A DNA stretch of 64,000 nt, from contig NZ_CP107935.1 in the NCBI RefSeq assembly GCF_036038375.1, forward strand, positions 2,418,001 through 2,482,000. Direction: 5' to 3'. The notes beneath the pieces were generated by a model. It saw only the letters and a list, made by a program, of their open reading frames with translations, was not told the DNA's origin and made no database searches. Shown piece after piece: positions 1 through 8,788 of this stretch (its first letter is position 1; each line of letters begins with the position of its first letter). Position numbers and translations under genes: made by a program. Source of the DNA: Streptomyces sp. NBC_00414 (lineage in GTDB: Bacteria; Actinomycetota; Actinomycetes; Streptomycetales; Streptomycetaceae).

Positions 1-12
1 GCCCTTCTTGAA

Positions 13-43
13 ATCCGATACATGGAACAACCAAGTATCGGAT
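13..43. promoter_or_regulatory. Inverted repeat at the left edge of the window
   Basis: ATCCGATAC and GTATCGGAT form perfect 9-base arms around a 13-base spacer. The AT-richer arms stand out from the surrounding GC-rich DNA, which suits a regulator site rather than a terminator. It lies about 100 bases downstream of the GntR gene stop and may belong to a gene left of the window. The regulator is unknown. Confidence 0.4.
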
Positions 44-144
44 ACGGAGTGAAGGATTCCGGACAGCGGGGCCGTCGGTACCGTCGCGCGAGCGCAGGCG
101 GGAGTGCCCGGAGTCGGCGCCGGGGCCTGTGGAGTCTTACCAGC

Positions 145-909
145 TCAGGGGCGTACGAGCAGCTGGAACTCGAAGGAGTAGCGCGAGGCGCGGTAGGTGT
201 GGGAGCCGAACTCGACGGCTCGGCCCGTGTCGTCGAAGGTGGTGCGCTGCATGGTGAGCAGCGGGGCGCCCGTGGACTCGTCGAGGCGCTCGGCCTCCGT
301 GGCCGTGGCGGCCCGGGCGCCGACGGACTGGCGGGCGCTGTGCAGCGTGATGCCCGCGACCCGCATCAGCCGGTACAGCCCGGTGGCCTCCAGCTGCGAG
401 CTGTCGAGGTCGAGCAGGCCGGGGGGCAGGTGATTGCAGAGGTACGCCATCGGGTCGCCGTGGGCCAGCCGCAGCCGCTCCACCCGGTGCACCTCGCTGC
501 CCTCCGCCACCGACAGGGCCGCCGCCACCTCGGCCGTGGCCGGGACGACCGTGTTGACGAGGACCCGGGTCCCCGGGCGCTGGCCGGCCGCCTCCAGGTC
601 GTCGTAGAGGCTGCTCAGCTCCAGTGGGCGCTTCACCTGGCTGTGGACGACCTGGGTGCCGACACCCCTACGGCGTACGAGGAGGCCCTTGTCCACCAGT
701 GACTGGATGGCCTGGCGGACCGTGGGCCGGGAGAGACCGAGGCGTCCGGCGAGCTCGATCTCGTTGCCCAGCAGGCTGCCCGGGGTCAGGGCACCACGCT
801 CGATCGCCGCTTCGAGCTGCTGGGCCAGCTGGAAGTAGAGCGGCACCGGGCTGTTCCGGTCGACGCTGAGCTGGAGCGGCGCGGTCGGGTCCACATCTGG
901 TTTGGGCAC
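145..909 (-). CDS. GntR family (HutC-type) transcriptional regulator
   Basis: Predicted cytoplasmic DNA-binding regulator of about 254 residues. The N-terminal winged helix (about residues 15-85) contains PLYFQLAQQLE and LSRPTVRQAIQSL, the GntR pattern. The rest, with RVERLRLA, PMAYLCNHLP and RTTFDDTGRAVEFGSHTYRA, matches the UTRA effector domain of the HutC subfamily. I chose the GTG at 909 because the open frame upstream (to 1077) runs into the neighbouring dehydrogenase and does not look like protein. The gene is divergent from the Gfo/Idh oxidoreductase at 1012, with a perfect palindrome between them, so it probably controls that gene and itself. The effector is likely a sugar, polyol or derivative, but nothing in the sequence shows which. 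Confidence 0.88.
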   Translation of the reverse strand: MPKPDVDPTAPLQLSVDRNSPVPLYFQLAQQLEAAIERGALTPGSLLGNEIELAGRLGLSRPTVRQAIQSLVDKGLLVRRRGVGTQVVHSQVKRPLELSSLYDDLEAAGQRPGTRVLVNTVVPATAEVAAALSVAEGSEVHRVERLRLAHGDPMAYLCNHLPPGLLDLDSSQLEATGLYRLMRVAGITLHSARQSVGARAATATEAERLDESTGAPLLTMQRTTFDDTGRAVEFGSHTYRASRYSFEFQLLVRP

Positions 910-959
910 GGGCCCGAGCGTAGCTCCGGTGCATGATGACGGGAAGTTGTGAGGTTCGA

Positions 960-971
960 TTGTCCGGACAA
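960..971. promoter_or_regulatory. Perfect 12-base palindrome, candidate GntR operator
   Basis: TTGTCCGGACAA lies between the divergent GntR gene and the oxidoreductase. A TAGGAT -10-like hexamer follows at 988-993, a TTGACA sits at 976-981, and the half-site TTGTCC recurs at 1005-1010 just before the ATG at 1012. With TAGGAT as -10, the palindrome covers the -35 region and the leader is only about 12 bases. Binding by the adjacent regulator is inferred. Confidence 0.5.
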
Positions 972-1011
972 AGAGTTGACAGGGTGTAGGATCCGCCCTC
1001 AACTTTGTCCC

Positions 1012-2025
1012 ATGCGCATCGGACTCATCGGGACGGGTCGTATCGGTACATTTCATGCGACCGCCCTCAGCCGCCACCGCGAGGTGGGCGGCTCCCTCAT
1101 CGTCACGGACGCGGATCCCGCACGAGCCCGCCGGCTCGCGGACCGCTTAGGCGCCACCGCGGCGCCCGGCGTGGACGAGATCTTCACCTGGGGTGTGGAC
1201 GCCGTGGTCATCACCGCGGCCACCTCGGCACACGGCGAACTGATCGGTCGGGCAGCACGGGCCGGGCTGCCCGTGTTCTGCGAGAAGCCCATCGCCCTCG
1301 ACCTGACAGGCACCCTCACGGCCATCGCGGAGGTAGAAGCAGCGGGAACGATCCTGCAGATGGGCTTCCAGCGGCGCTTCGACTCCGGCTACACCGCCGC
1401 GCGTGAGGTGGTGCGCTCGGGGCAGCTCGGCCGGCTGCACACCGTGCGCGCCATGACCTCCGACCAGTCGCCGCCGCCGGCCGAGCATCTGCCGCTGTCC
1501 GGCGGGCTGTACCGGGACACCCTGGTGCACGACTTCGACATGCTGCGGTGGGTCACCGGGCGGGAGATCACCGAGGTCTACGCGATGGGGTCGGACGCCG
1601 GGCCCCCGATGTTCCGCGACGCGGGTGACATCGACACGGCGGCGTGCGTCCTCACGCTGGACGACGGCACGCTCGCGACGGCCACGGCGACGCGGCTGAA
1701 CGGGGCCGGGTACGACGTGCGCATGGAGCTGGCCGGGGAGCTGGACCAGATCGGGGTCGGGCTCGACGACCGGACGCCGATCGCGTCCACGGAGCCGGCG
1801 GGGCCGCCTGCCGCGACCAAGCCGTGGACGGGGTTCCTGGAGCGGTTCGGGCCCGCGTACGAGGCGGAGCTGCACGCGTTCGTCGAGGTGGTCCGGGGGG
1901 AGCGGGCCAATCCTTGCGACGGGCGTGAGGCGTTGCACGCGTTGCGGATCGCGGAGGCTTGTGAGGTGTCTCGGCGGGGGCGGCGGTCCGTACCGCTCGC
2001 CGAAATCCCGGGCGGACGGGACTGA
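1012..2025 (+). CDS. Gfo/Idh/MocA family oxidoreductase, inositol 2-dehydrogenase-like
   Basis: Cytoplasmic NAD(P)-dependent sugar or polyol dehydrogenase of 337 residues. The Rossmann motif GLIGTGRIGTFH is at residues 4-15, EKP at 91-93, and the D-x3-H catalytic signature DTLVHDFD at 169-176, as in myo-inositol dehydrogenases. The ATG at 1012 is chosen because MRIGLIGTG begins at the first beta strand; no clear Shine-Dalgarno is seen, so the message may have a very short leader. Residue 46 is encoded by TTA (1147-1149), the rare Streptomyces leucine codon read by the bldA tRNA. It is divergent from a GntR gene, its probable regulator. The exact substrate is not certain. Confidence 0.88.
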   Translation: MRIGLIGTGRIGTFHATALSRHREVGGSLIVTDADPARARRLADRLGATAAPGVDEIFTWGVDAVVITAATSAHGELIGRAARAGLPVFCEKPIALDLTGTLTAIAEVEAAGTILQMGFQRRFDSGYTAAREVVRSGQLGRLHTVRAMTSDQSPPPAEHLPLSGGLYRDTLVHDFDMLRWVTGREITEVYAMGSDAGPPMFRDAGDIDTAACVLTLDDGTLATATATRLNGAGYDVRMELAGELDQIGVGLDDRTPIASTEPAGPPAATKPWTGFLERFGPAYEAELHAFVEVVRGERANPCDGREALHALRIAEACEVSRRGRRSVPLAEIPGGRD

Positions 2026-2062
2026 CGGCCGCGGGGCCGCTGTTCGCGGGGGACGCGTGGTC

Positions 2063-2270
2063 GGCTGCGGCGCCGCCGTGGCCGGGCGCGCCGTTCCCCG
2101 CGCCCCTCAAAGCTTCGATCGGCTGCGGCGCCGCCGTGGCCGGTTGCGCCGTTCCCCGCGCCCCTAAAAACCTCGGTCGGCTGCGGCGCCGCCGTGGCTG
2201 GGCACGCCCGCTGGAAGCGGGGCTGCGCTCCAGCTTTGGTCTTTGGGGGGGGCGCGGGGAACTGCGCGGC
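2063..2270. repeat. Dispersed GC-rich repeat family 1, block A
   Basis: Two copies of a roughly 45-base unit (GGCTGCGGCGCCGCCGTGG... ending GTTCCCCGCGCCCCT) lie at 2063-2107 and 2120-2165, a partial third at 2178-2211, and an inverted core (GGGGCGCGGGGAACTGCGCG) near 2249-2268. The same core recurs at 19.6-20.1 and 49.6-49.8 kb. This block and a short run of CCCCCA repeats (about 2315-2340) fill the gap between two convergent genes. Confidence 0.8.
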
Positions 2271-2365
2271 CAACCCCCACCGGGCCGACGCACGACGCAC
2301 GACGTACGGTCGTCACCCCCACCCCCACCCCCACCCCCACCGAGCAGGCAGGCCGTCCGCAGGGG

Positions 2366-3037
2366 TCAGCCGTCGTCGTCCTCCAGGAGGCCCGCGTCGT
2401 ACGCCAGTAGAGCGATCTGTACGCGGTTGTTGAGGTCGAGTTTGGCGAGGATGCGGGAGACGTGGGTCTTGACCGTGGCCACGCTCATGAACAGCCCCGC
2501 CGCGATCTCGGCGTTCGAGCGCCCTCGCCCCACGGCCACGGCGACCTCGCGCTCACGGTCGTTGAGCGCGGCCACGCGCGTACGCGCACTCGCGTGCCGG
2601 GTGTCGGGCGCGGCACCCGCGGCGTGTGCCATCAACTGCCGCGTCACGGTGGGCGACAGCACGGGATCACCCGCCGCGACCCGGCGCACCGCGTGCAGGA
2701 TCTCCGCGGGAGGCGTGTCCTTGAGGACGAAACCGGCGGCCCCCGCCCGCAGGGCCCGCAGCACCTGCTCGTCGGCGTGGAAGGTGGTGAGGACGATGAC
2801 CTGGGGAGCGTCCTTGCGGCCCCTGAGCCGTTCCGTGGCGACCAGCCCGTCCACCGTCGGCATCCTGATGTCCATGAGGACGACGTCGGGGCGCGTGCGG
2901 TCGACGACGGCCTCGACATCGCTGCCGTCGGCGGCCTCGCCCACGATCTCCAGGTCGTCGGCGCCGCCCAGCATGAGGGAGAGGCCGGCTCTGACCAGCG
3001 GGTCGTCATCGACGAGGAGCAGACGGATCGGAGTCAT
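2366..3037 (-). CDS. NarL/FixJ-type two-component response regulator
   Basis: A 223-residue cytoplasmic response regulator. The receiver has acidic residues D10-D12, phospho-acceptor D56 (VVLMDIRMP), T85 and K106 (FVLKD). The LuxR helix-turn-helix is at about 155-215 (LNDREREVAVAVGRGRSNAE, ATVKTHVSRILAKLDL). The gene is 33 bases downstream of a histidine kinase on the same strand, so the two form a kinase/regulator operon. No adjacent transporter or target gene identifies the stimulus. Confidence 0.93.
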   Translation of the reverse strand: MTPIRLLLVDDDPLVRAGLSLMLGGADDLEIVGEAADGSDVEAVVDRTRPDVVLMDIRMPTVDGLVATERLRGRKDAPQVIVLTTFHADEQVLRALRAGAAGFVLKDTPPAEILHAVRRVAAGDPVLSPTVTRQLMAHAAGAAPDTRHASARTRVAALNDREREVAVAVGRGRSNAEIAAGLFMSVATVKTHVSRILAKLDLNNRVQIALLAYDAGLLEDDDG

Positions 3038-3070
3038 GCGCCTACCGTAGTGATACGCCGCAGGGACACG

Positions 3071-4327
3071 TCATCCCCAGGGAAGCCATGCGTGCACCAG
3101 GAAGCCGCCGCTCCCTTCGGGGCCGTGTTCCAGGTGTCCGCCCGCCAGTGTGGCCCGCTCGGTGAGACCGATGAGACCTTGCCCCGAGCCCGGGACATGG
3201 GGGACGTCGCCGGGCGGCGGCGGATTGCGTACGGAGATCGTGAGGCCGGTGCCCGGGGCCCCGGCCACGGTGACCGTGACCTCCGCGCCGGGGGCGTGCT
3301 TGCGGGCGTTGGTCAGGCACTCCTGGGCGATGCGGTACGTGGTGCGGCCCACCGAGGCGGGGACGGTCTCCGCGTCGACGACCCGGTTGTCGAGCGTGAC
3401 CTTCATGTCGGCCTCCCGGCTCTCGGAGACCAGCGCCTCCAGGGCGGCGAGCGTCGGCTGCGGCCGTCCGGACTCGTCGGCGTCGTCCCCGGAGGCCCGG
3501 AGCACCCCGATGATCTCCCGCAGGTCCTGCAAGGCCTCGTGCGCGCTCTCGCGGATCACCCCGGCGGCCCGCGCGACCTCCGCCCAGGGGGCGTCCGGGC
3601 GGATCTCCAGCGCTCCGGCGTGCACGCTGAGCAGCGTCAGCCGATGGGCGAGGACGTCGTGCATCTCGCGTGCGATCGCCTCCCTGGCCAGCCGCTGCGC
3701 CTGCTCGGCACGGAGCGCCGCCTCCGTCTCGGCCCGCCGCGCGCGGTCGCGCAGGCTCAGCATGAGCTGCCGCTTGGACCGCGCGAGCATGCCCCAGCCG
3801 ACGACCGCGATGGTCAGCAGCACGCCGAGGCCCACGACCACGAGGTACGGGAGGTCGGAGTCCGGTCGCCACCAGGAGAAGAAGGGGAGCAGTACCAACT
3901 GCGCCCCGCCCACCCAGGCGACGTACTTGAAGGGGCGGTGCACGGCGAGCGTGAACAGGGCGACCAGCCCCGCGCCGCCCGCGGTGTTGGAGACGAAGCA
4001 GACCGGAACCATCGCCACGGCGAGGCCCACCGGCCAGCGCCGCCGGAGCCAGACGGCCGCACAGGCGACGGCGCCCAGCAGCTGGTCGATGACCTCCACG
4101 GCGTACGGGATGTTCGGGTCGCCGTCCGTCTGGTCCGCACCGAGCAGGCCGATCCCGACGGCGATCAGGAAACAGGCGAAGTCGACGGCCCAGTCCCGTG
4201 CGGTGCGCCGGGGGCGCCCCTTGCGGTCGGTGTGTTCCGGGTCGAGTGCCGAGGTGACGGCCGACGGCAGAAACCACCGGCGGACCGGGGGGTTCGAGGG
4301 CTTCGGCAGCGGCGCGATATCACTCAC
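3071..4327 (-). CDS. Sensor histidine kinase, HisKA_3 (NarX/DesK type)
   Basis: Membrane histidine kinase of about 418 residues. Four to five hydrophobic segments lie in the first 180 residues, then the dimerisation motif with the phosphorylated His (IAREMHDVLAHRL, about residue 223), the N box (AQECLTNARKHA) and the G box (GSGQGLIGLTERA). The open frame reaches a TTG at 4336; I prefer the GTG at 4327, but neither has a clear ribosome binding site. It precedes its response regulator by 33 bases. The input domain is mostly transmembrane with short loops, as in kinases that sense the membrane, but the signal is not known. Confidence 0.9.
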   Translation of the reverse strand: MSDIAPLPKPSNPPVRRWFLPSAVTSALDPEHTDRKGRPRRTARDWAVDFACFLIAVGIGLLGADQTDGDPNIPYAVEVIDQLLGAVACAAVWLRRRWPVGLAVAMVPVCFVSNTAGGAGLVALFTLAVHRPFKYVAWVGGAQLVLLPFFSWWRPDSDLPYLVVVGLGVLLTIAVVGWGMLARSKRQLMLSLRDRARRAETEAALRAEQAQRLAREAIAREMHDVLAHRLTLLSVHAGALEIRPDAPWAEVARAAGVIRESAHEALQDLREIIGVLRASGDDADESGRPQPTLAALEALVSESREADMKVTLDNRVVDAETVPASVGRTTYRIAQECLTNARKHAPGAEVTVTVAGAPGTGLTISVRNPPPPGDVPHVPGSGQGLIGLTERATLAGGHLEHGPEGSGGFLVHAWLPWG

Positions 4328-4505
4328 AGTCGCCAAATCTACGCATCGACATCGACCGGCGCCGCCCCCGTCACCCGATCTTCTACCAAAGTCGGGGACA
4401 CGTCAGACTTTCGTCGTGCCCCCGGCGTCACCCCGGGACTTCCGGCGTCCGCGCCGGGCCCTGCGGCCGATGAACACGACGGGGCCGCGGGGCGAGCATC
4501 GTTGT

Positions 4506-4712
4506 ATGAAGCAGGTTCTGGAGTTTCTCGGAGTGATCGCCCTTCTGCAGGGCGGGGTCGGCCTGGTGCACGAGTTCACCGGCCGGCTGCGCGGCTGGGG
4601 CCTCGTCCAACGGCTCGACTTCCTCGACGGCCGTGAGATCTACGGGAGTGTCGCGCTCCTCGTGCTGTCGTTCGCGCTGTTCGCGGCGGCCGAGAGCCAG
4701 AAGTCCGGCTGA
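4506..4712 (+). CDS. Small membrane protein, 68 residues, function unknown
   Basis: Two predicted membrane segments (LEFLGVIALLQGGVGLV and VALLVLSFALFAA) are joined by a loop with GRLRGW and DGREIYG. The ATG at 4506 starts the only plausible frame; a weak GGGGCGAG lies 12 bases upstream. The gene is divergent from the histidine kinase, and the 178-base gap should hold promoters for both. I do not recognise a named family. The hydrophobic pattern and composition make it look like a real gene. Confidence 0.65.
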   Translation: MKQVLEFLGVIALLQGGVGLVHEFTGRLRGWGLVQRLDFLDGREIYGSVALLVLSFALFAAAESQKSG

Positions 4713-4772
4713 GGTGAGGTAGGTGTCCGTTCGCCGCCAGCGTCCGGGGAGCGTGGCGGCTGGGATGGACCC

Positions 4773-5627
4773 ATGACTTCAGAGACGACTCGGCAGACCT
4801 CGCAGACGCCTGCTCCATCAGCTCTTTCGACTTCACCGGCTTCGTCACCTTCTACAGGTTCGTCAGCTTCTTCAGCTTCTTCAGCTTCTTCAGCGATGCT
4901 CGGAACCGTGGCCCTGGTGACCGGCGGCAGCCGTGGGATCGGTGCGGCGACGGCCGTACGGCTCGCCCGGGAGGGCGCCGATGTGGCGTTCACGTATGTA
5001 CGCGACAAGGACGCCGCGGACGTTGTCGTGGCCCGGATCCGGGCGGTGGGCCGGCGGGCGCTCGCCCTGCGCGCGGACTCCGCCGACGCCGAGGAGGCGG
5101 CGGGTGCCGTGCACCTCGCCGCGGAGGAGTTCGGCGGGCTCGACGTCCTGGTGAACAACGCGGGTATCGGGCTGCTCGGACCGTTGGAGAGCCTCTCCCT
5201 CGCCGACGTCGACCGGGTTCTCGCCGTGAACGTACGCGGTGTCTTCCTCGCCTCCCAGGCGGCGGCCGGCCGGATGGGGCGTGGCGGGCGGATCATCACC
5301 ATCGGGTCGTGCGTGACCCAGCGGGTGCCGGGGCCCGGCGGCACGCTGTACACCATGGGGAAGTCCGCGCTCGTCGGGCTGACCAAGGCTCTCGCGAGGG
5401 AGTTGGGCGGGCGGGGGATCACGGCGAACATCGTTCACCCGGGGCCGGTCGACACCGACATGAATCCGGCGGACGGGGCGATCGCGGCGGGGCAGGTGGC
5501 GATGACCGCGGTGGGGCGGTTCGGGGTGGCTTCCGAGGTGGCTTCCGCGGTTGCCTATCTGGCGGGGGTCGAGGCCGGGTATGTGACGGGGGCGGAGTTC
5601 TCTGTGGACGGGGGCCACGCGGCCTGA
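4773..5627 (+). CDS. SDR family oxidoreductase (3-oxoacyl-ACP reductase-like)
   Basis: Classical short-chain dehydrogenase of 284 residues. The nucleotide-binding motif TGGSRGIG is at 50-57, NNAG at 128-131, and the catalytic triad is S179, Y193 and K197. The first 41 residues are a Ser/Thr/Ala-rich tail encoded partly by a nonamer tandem repeat, so the enzyme core starts near M42. ATG 4773 has GGGATGG upstream, while the internal ATG at 4896 lies right after the repeats with no ribosome binding site, so I keep the long form. The end (SVDGGHAA) is typical. The substrate is unknown. Confidence 0.88.
   Translation: MTSETTRQTSQTPAPSALSTSPASSPSTGSSASSASSASSAMLGTVALVTGGSRGIGAATAVRLAREGADVAFTYVRDKDAADVVVARIRAVGRRALALRADSADAEEAAGAVHLAAEEFGGLDVLVNNAGIGLLGPLESLSLADVDRVLAVNVRGVFLASQAAAGRMGRGGRIITIGSCVTQRVPGPGGTLYTMGKSALVGLTKALARELGGRGITANIVHPGPVDTDMNPADGAIAAGQVAMTAVGRFGVASEVASAVAYLAGVEAGYVTGAEFSVDGGHAA
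4859..4894 (+). repeat. In-frame nonamer tandem repeat in the SDR gene
   Basis: One TTCGTCAGC followed by three TTCTTCAGC copies encode repeated Ser-Ser-Ala or Ser-Ala-Ser units ahead of the SDR core. The copy number could vary without breaking the frame. Confidence 0.8.
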
Positions 5628-5756
5628 TCCGCAGGGGTTTTTCGCCCCCGCCGCCCCTACCCTCCCCCAGTCTCGGCTTCGCTCGACCGGGGGGACCTCC
5701 ATCGTCACCGCATGGGGGCTGCGCCCCCTCGCCCCCCGAGATCGCGCTGCGCGCTC

Positions 5757-5829
5757 GTCCTCAAACGTCGGACGGGCTGAAGATGGCTGCCGGTCCGGCT
5801 ACGTCTCAGCCCGTCCGGCGTTTGAGGAC
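5757..5829. repeat. Dispersed inverted repeat family 2, copy 1
   Basis: Arms of 24 bases (GTCCTCAAACGTCGGACGGG..., 5757-5780, and its near-perfect complement, 5806-5829) flank a 25-base loop. A related copy lies at 24963-25034, and the G-rich flanks are similar too. It stands between the convergent SDR and allantoicase genes, where it could end transcription in both directions. Confidence 0.8.
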
Positions 5830-5859
5830 CGGGGGTTCGGGGGCGGAGTCCCCGAAACC

Positions 5860-7017
5860 TCAGCCCCCCAGCTCCTGGTACCGCGCATCCAAGCGTGCCG
5901 CCCCGTCCTCCGTCAGCGCCCCGAACAGCCGCAGCCGCGAGATCCCCCCGTCCGGAAAGATGTCCACGCGCGCGTGCGTCCCGAACGCGGGGGCCGCGAG
6001 GGCGAACCGGTGGTTCGTGTCGGGCTGGAGACGGGTCCGGGGCAGAACCTCCGTCCAGTCGCCACCCGAGCCTTCGGAGTCGCCGGATCCATCCGAGCCG
6101 TCACGCACGGATACGGACGCCCAACCCGCCGAGTTCCCCTTCAGATACGCCGTGTCGATCTCGATCGCGCGGATCTCGGACCGTCCGACGAGCTGGTAGC
6201 GGATCCAGTCGTTGCCCTGGTCGCGGCGCCGCCGTGTCTCCCAGCCGTCGTCCATCTTGTGTGAACGGCCGGGCTGGATGGTGTTGGTGGGGGGCGAGTA
6301 GAAGCGGTTGGAGGCGTCCTCGACCTGGCCGCCGTTCTCCAGGGCGACCACGTCGAAGGTGCCGAGGACCGACAGCCACTTCGGGTCCGGCACGACCTCG
6401 CCGTGGACGCGAAGGCGCGCGATGCCCCCGTCGGGGTGCTGGTTGACGCGGAGATGGGTGATGCGCTGTTCGACGTCGACGGCGAACCCGTTGGCCGCGT
6501 GGCCGCCGACCTCCGTACGGGGTACGAGAGTTGTCCACTTGACGTCGTCCGCGAGGAGGTCCTCAGGGGACGGGGAGCCGGGCGCCGAGGTGCCTTCGAC
6601 GGACACGGCCTGTGGGTAGTTGCCGCGGAAGTGGGCGGTGTCGACGACGATGCCGCGTACGACACCGGGGGCGCCGAGGCGTACGAGCGCCCAGTCGTGG
6701 TCGTCGGCGGTGGGCCACGGGTGGGCGGTGGAGGCACCACGTCGGCGGCGGGTCTCCCAGCCGTCCATGATCTTGCCCTTGTGGCCGAAGTGCTCGGGGT
6801 CGAACTCGGCCCGGCCGGGCAGCAGCAGGTTCTCGCGCTGGGCGAAGAACTCGTCGTTGGCGGCGACGACCCCGGCGCCGAGCTGCCGGTCGGCGAGGTT
6901 GGCGTACCGGGTGAAGGGGAAGTCGGCGGTGCGGTGGTCCGCGTACGGGTCGCCCCCTCCGTAGGGGTTCGCGTCGCCGGTGAATCGAGCCAAGGAGGGT
7001 CGCTGCTGCTCGGTCAC
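5860..7017 (-). CDS. alc: Allantoicase
   Basis: Hydrolyses allantoate to ureidoglycolate and urea in the cytoplasm. The 385-residue protein has the two-repeat allantoicase fold: KIMDGWETRRRR near residue 85 and KMDDGWETRRRR near residue 265 are the matching segments, each followed by ...VDTAHFRGN or ...IDTAYLKGN. The GTG at 7017 is preceded by AAGGAAG. It lies 88 bases downstream of allantoinase on the same strand, forming an allB-alc operon opposite the IclR regulator. Length and motifs are complete. Confidence 0.96.
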   Translation of the reverse strand: MTEQQRPSLARFTGDANPYGGGDPYADHRTADFPFTRYANLADRQLGAGVVAANDEFFAQRENLLLPGRAEFDPEHFGHKGKIMDGWETRRRRGASTAHPWPTADDHDWALVRLGAPGVVRGIVVDTAHFRGNYPQAVSVEGTSAPGSPSPEDLLADDVKWTTLVPRTEVGGHAANGFAVDVEQRITHLRVNQHPDGGIARLRVHGEVVPDPKWLSVLGTFDVVALENGGQVEDASNRFYSPPTNTIQPGRSHKMDDGWETRRRRDQGNDWIRYQLVGRSEIRAIEIDTAYLKGNSAGWASVSVRDGSDGSGDSEGSGGDWTEVLPRTRLQPDTNHRFALAAPAFGTHARVDIFPDGGISRLRLFGALTEDGAARLDARYQELGG

Positions 7018-7105
7018 GTGATCAGGTCTTCCTTTCGGGGTCGGCCGCCGCGGGTGCCGGGTGCACGTCCCGGGTGCGGGGCGGTTCGTGGGTGTCGGTG
7101 AGGAA

Positions 7106-8455
7106 CTACCTCCGCCGGGACAGGAGTTGACCGGTCGGGCCGGTGAACTCGCCGTCGGACATGACGCGTTCGCCGCGCAGCCAGGTGGAGCGGACCACGC
7201 CGTGCAGGGTCCGGCCCGCGTACGCGGTGATCCGGTTGCGGTGCTGGAGCGCGGCCGGATCGACGGTGAAGGTCTCGTCGGGTGCGAGGACCGCGAAGTC
7301 GGCGTCGCGGCCCGCCTCGATGGCGCCCTTGCGGTCGTCCAGGCCGACCAGCTCGGCCGTGCGGGACGACATCCAGCGGACCACGTCCTCCAGGCCGTGT
7401 CCGCGCCTGCGGGCCTCCGTCCAGACCGCCGACAGGCTGAGCTGGAGTCCGGAGATGCCGCCCCACGCGGTCGCGAAGTCGTCGGTCTTCAGGTCGGCCG
7501 TCGAAGGTGAGTGGTCGGTGACCACGCAGTCGATCGTGCCGTCGGCCAGCGCCTGCCACAGGAGGTCCTGGTTGGCGGCCTCCCGGATGGGCGGGCAGCA
7601 CTTGAACTCACTTGCCCCGTCCGGGACTTCCTCGGCGGTGAGCGTCAGATAGTGCGGGCAGGTCTCCGCCGTGACCCGTACGCCCTCGCGCTTGGCGGCG
7701 GCGATCAGGGGGAGCGCGTCGCTGGACGACAGGTGCAGGACGTGGACGCGCGCGTCGAGGCGCCCGGCCTGGGCGATCAGGCTGCCGATGGCCGTGTTCT
7801 CGGCGTCGCGCGGGCGCGACGCCAGGAAGTCCGCGTACTTCCGGCCGCTCTTGCGGGGAGCCGCCGCGAGGTGGTGCGGGTCCTCCGCGTGGACGATCAG
7901 CAGTCCGCCGAATCCGGCGATCTCCGCGAGGGACTGGGCCAGTTGGTCCTGATCGAGTTCCGGGAACTCCTCCACCCCGGAGGGTGAAAGGAACGCCTTG
8001 AAGCCGAAGACGCCCGCGTCGTGCAGGGGCCGCAGGTCCTTGACGTTGTCGGGCAGGGCGCCGCCCCAGAACCCGACGTCGATGTGTGCCTTGGAGCGGG
8101 CCACGTCCTTCTTGGTACGGAGGTGGTCGACCGTCGTGGTCGGCGGAAGGGAGTTGAGGGGCATGTCGACCAGGGTCGTGATGCCTCCCGCCGCCGCGGC
8201 GCGCGTGGCGGTCCAGAAACCCTCCCACTCCGTGCGGCCCGGATCGTTGACGTGCACGTGGGTGTCGACGAGCCCGGGCAGCAGGACGTCGTCACCGAAG
8301 TCCTCCAGCCGGGCGCCGGCGGGCACCTCGGCGTCGTGCGCGAGCACGGCCGTGATCTTCCCCGCGGAGACGGCGACCGAGGCCGCCCGCGTCCCTTCGG
8401 GAGTGATCACGCGCGTCGAGCGCAGAACCAGTTCGACCAGGCCGTCTTCGGACAC
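7106..8455 (-). CDS. allB: Allantoinase
   Basis: Cyclic amidohydrolase opening allantoin to allantoate; 449 residues. Zinc ligands are in [14 protein letters not shown] (H66, H68), the carbamylated lysine is K153 (FGFKAFLS), and further ligands are in [11 protein letters not shown] (H189), VHVLHLSS (H240) and VVTDHSP. I chose the GTG at 8455 because AAAGGAG lies six bases upstream; the open frame continues to 8485 without a site. First gene of the allB-alc operon. The upstream region, shared with the divergent regulator, contains several dyads, including TTCC-N7-GGAA. Confidence 0.96.
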   Translation of the reverse strand: MSEDGLVELVLRSTRVITPEGTRAASVAVSAGKITAVLAHDAEVPAGARLEDFGDDVLLPGLVDTHVHVNDPGRTEWEGFWTATRAAAAGGITTLVDMPLNSLPPTTTVDHLRTKKDVARSKAHIDVGFWGGALPDNVKDLRPLHDAGVFGFKAFLSPSGVEEFPELDQDQLAQSLAEIAGFGGLLIVHAEDPHHLAAAPRKSGRKYADFLASRPRDAENTAIGSLIAQAGRLDARVHVLHLSSSDALPLIAAAKREGVRVTAETCPHYLTLTAEEVPDGASEFKCCPPIREAANQDLLWQALADGTIDCVVTDHSPSTADLKTDDFATAWGGISGLQLSLSAVWTEARRRGHGLEDVVRWMSSRTAELVGLDDRKGAIEAGRDADFAVLAPDETFTVDPAALQHRNRITAYAGRTLHGVVRSTWLRGERVMSDGEFTGPTGQLLSRRR

Positions 8456-8564
8456 CGGGACTCCTTTCCATGCCGGATGTCTCATGCGGACGTCTCATGC
8501 GGACTTATCCGGCGGGCGCGTTTCCAGCGGACGTCTCCTGCGGGCGTCTGCGGCCGCCGTTAAC

Positions 8565-8579
8565 TTCCACGTAACGGAA
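8565..8579. promoter_or_regulatory. TTCC-N7-GGAA dyad, candidate AllR site near allB
   Basis: TTCCACGTAACGGAA lies about 110 bases upstream of the allantoinase start and directly abuts the second dyad at 8580-8596. It matches the 15-base pattern found at the regulator, aceB, hyi and gcl promoters, but here it has no clear partner 21 bases away. Confidence 0.55.
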
Positions 8580-8596
8580 TTCAACGTTCTGTTGAA
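8580..8596. promoter_or_regulatory. TTCAAC-N5-GTTGAA dyad (second motif)
   Basis: Perfect 6-base arms around GTTCT. Closely similar 17-base elements lie upstream of aceB (10931-10947) and uraD (31470-31486), so a regulator common to the three promoters is likely. The identity of that regulator is not shown by the sequence. Confidence 0.55.
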
Positions 8597-8672
8597 GGAG
8601 TCTTCACTCCGCGCTCCGCGCCGTCAAGAGTCGGCCTCTCACCTTGCCCCGCAGGCGGCAGCCACTGGACGT

Positions 8673-8708
8673 TTCCACAGAGCGGAAATAGACTTCCGTA
8701 GAGCAGAA
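8673..8708. promoter_or_regulatory. Paired operator (21-base spacing) at the allR/allB divergent promoter
   Basis: TTCCACAGAGCGGAA (8673-8687) and TTCCGTAGAGCAGAA (8694-8708) start exactly 21 bases apart, two helical turns. The regulator gene starts at 8789. The same pairing of a GGAA dyad with an AGAA variant, at the same spacing, occurs upstream of aceB, hyi and gcl. AllR binding is inferred. Confidence 0.7.
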
Positions 8709-8788
8709 CTTAATCACACGCAGCCGTGCAGTCAACCAACTGCCGGGTAGGCTTCCCACCTGCCTGCCCGTCTGAAAGGACCGCGCCC

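Noticed and set aside
22..702. 226-codon frame on the plus strand at the left edge
   Set aside because: Lies opposite the GntR gene, which has clear helix-turn-helix and UTRA motifs.
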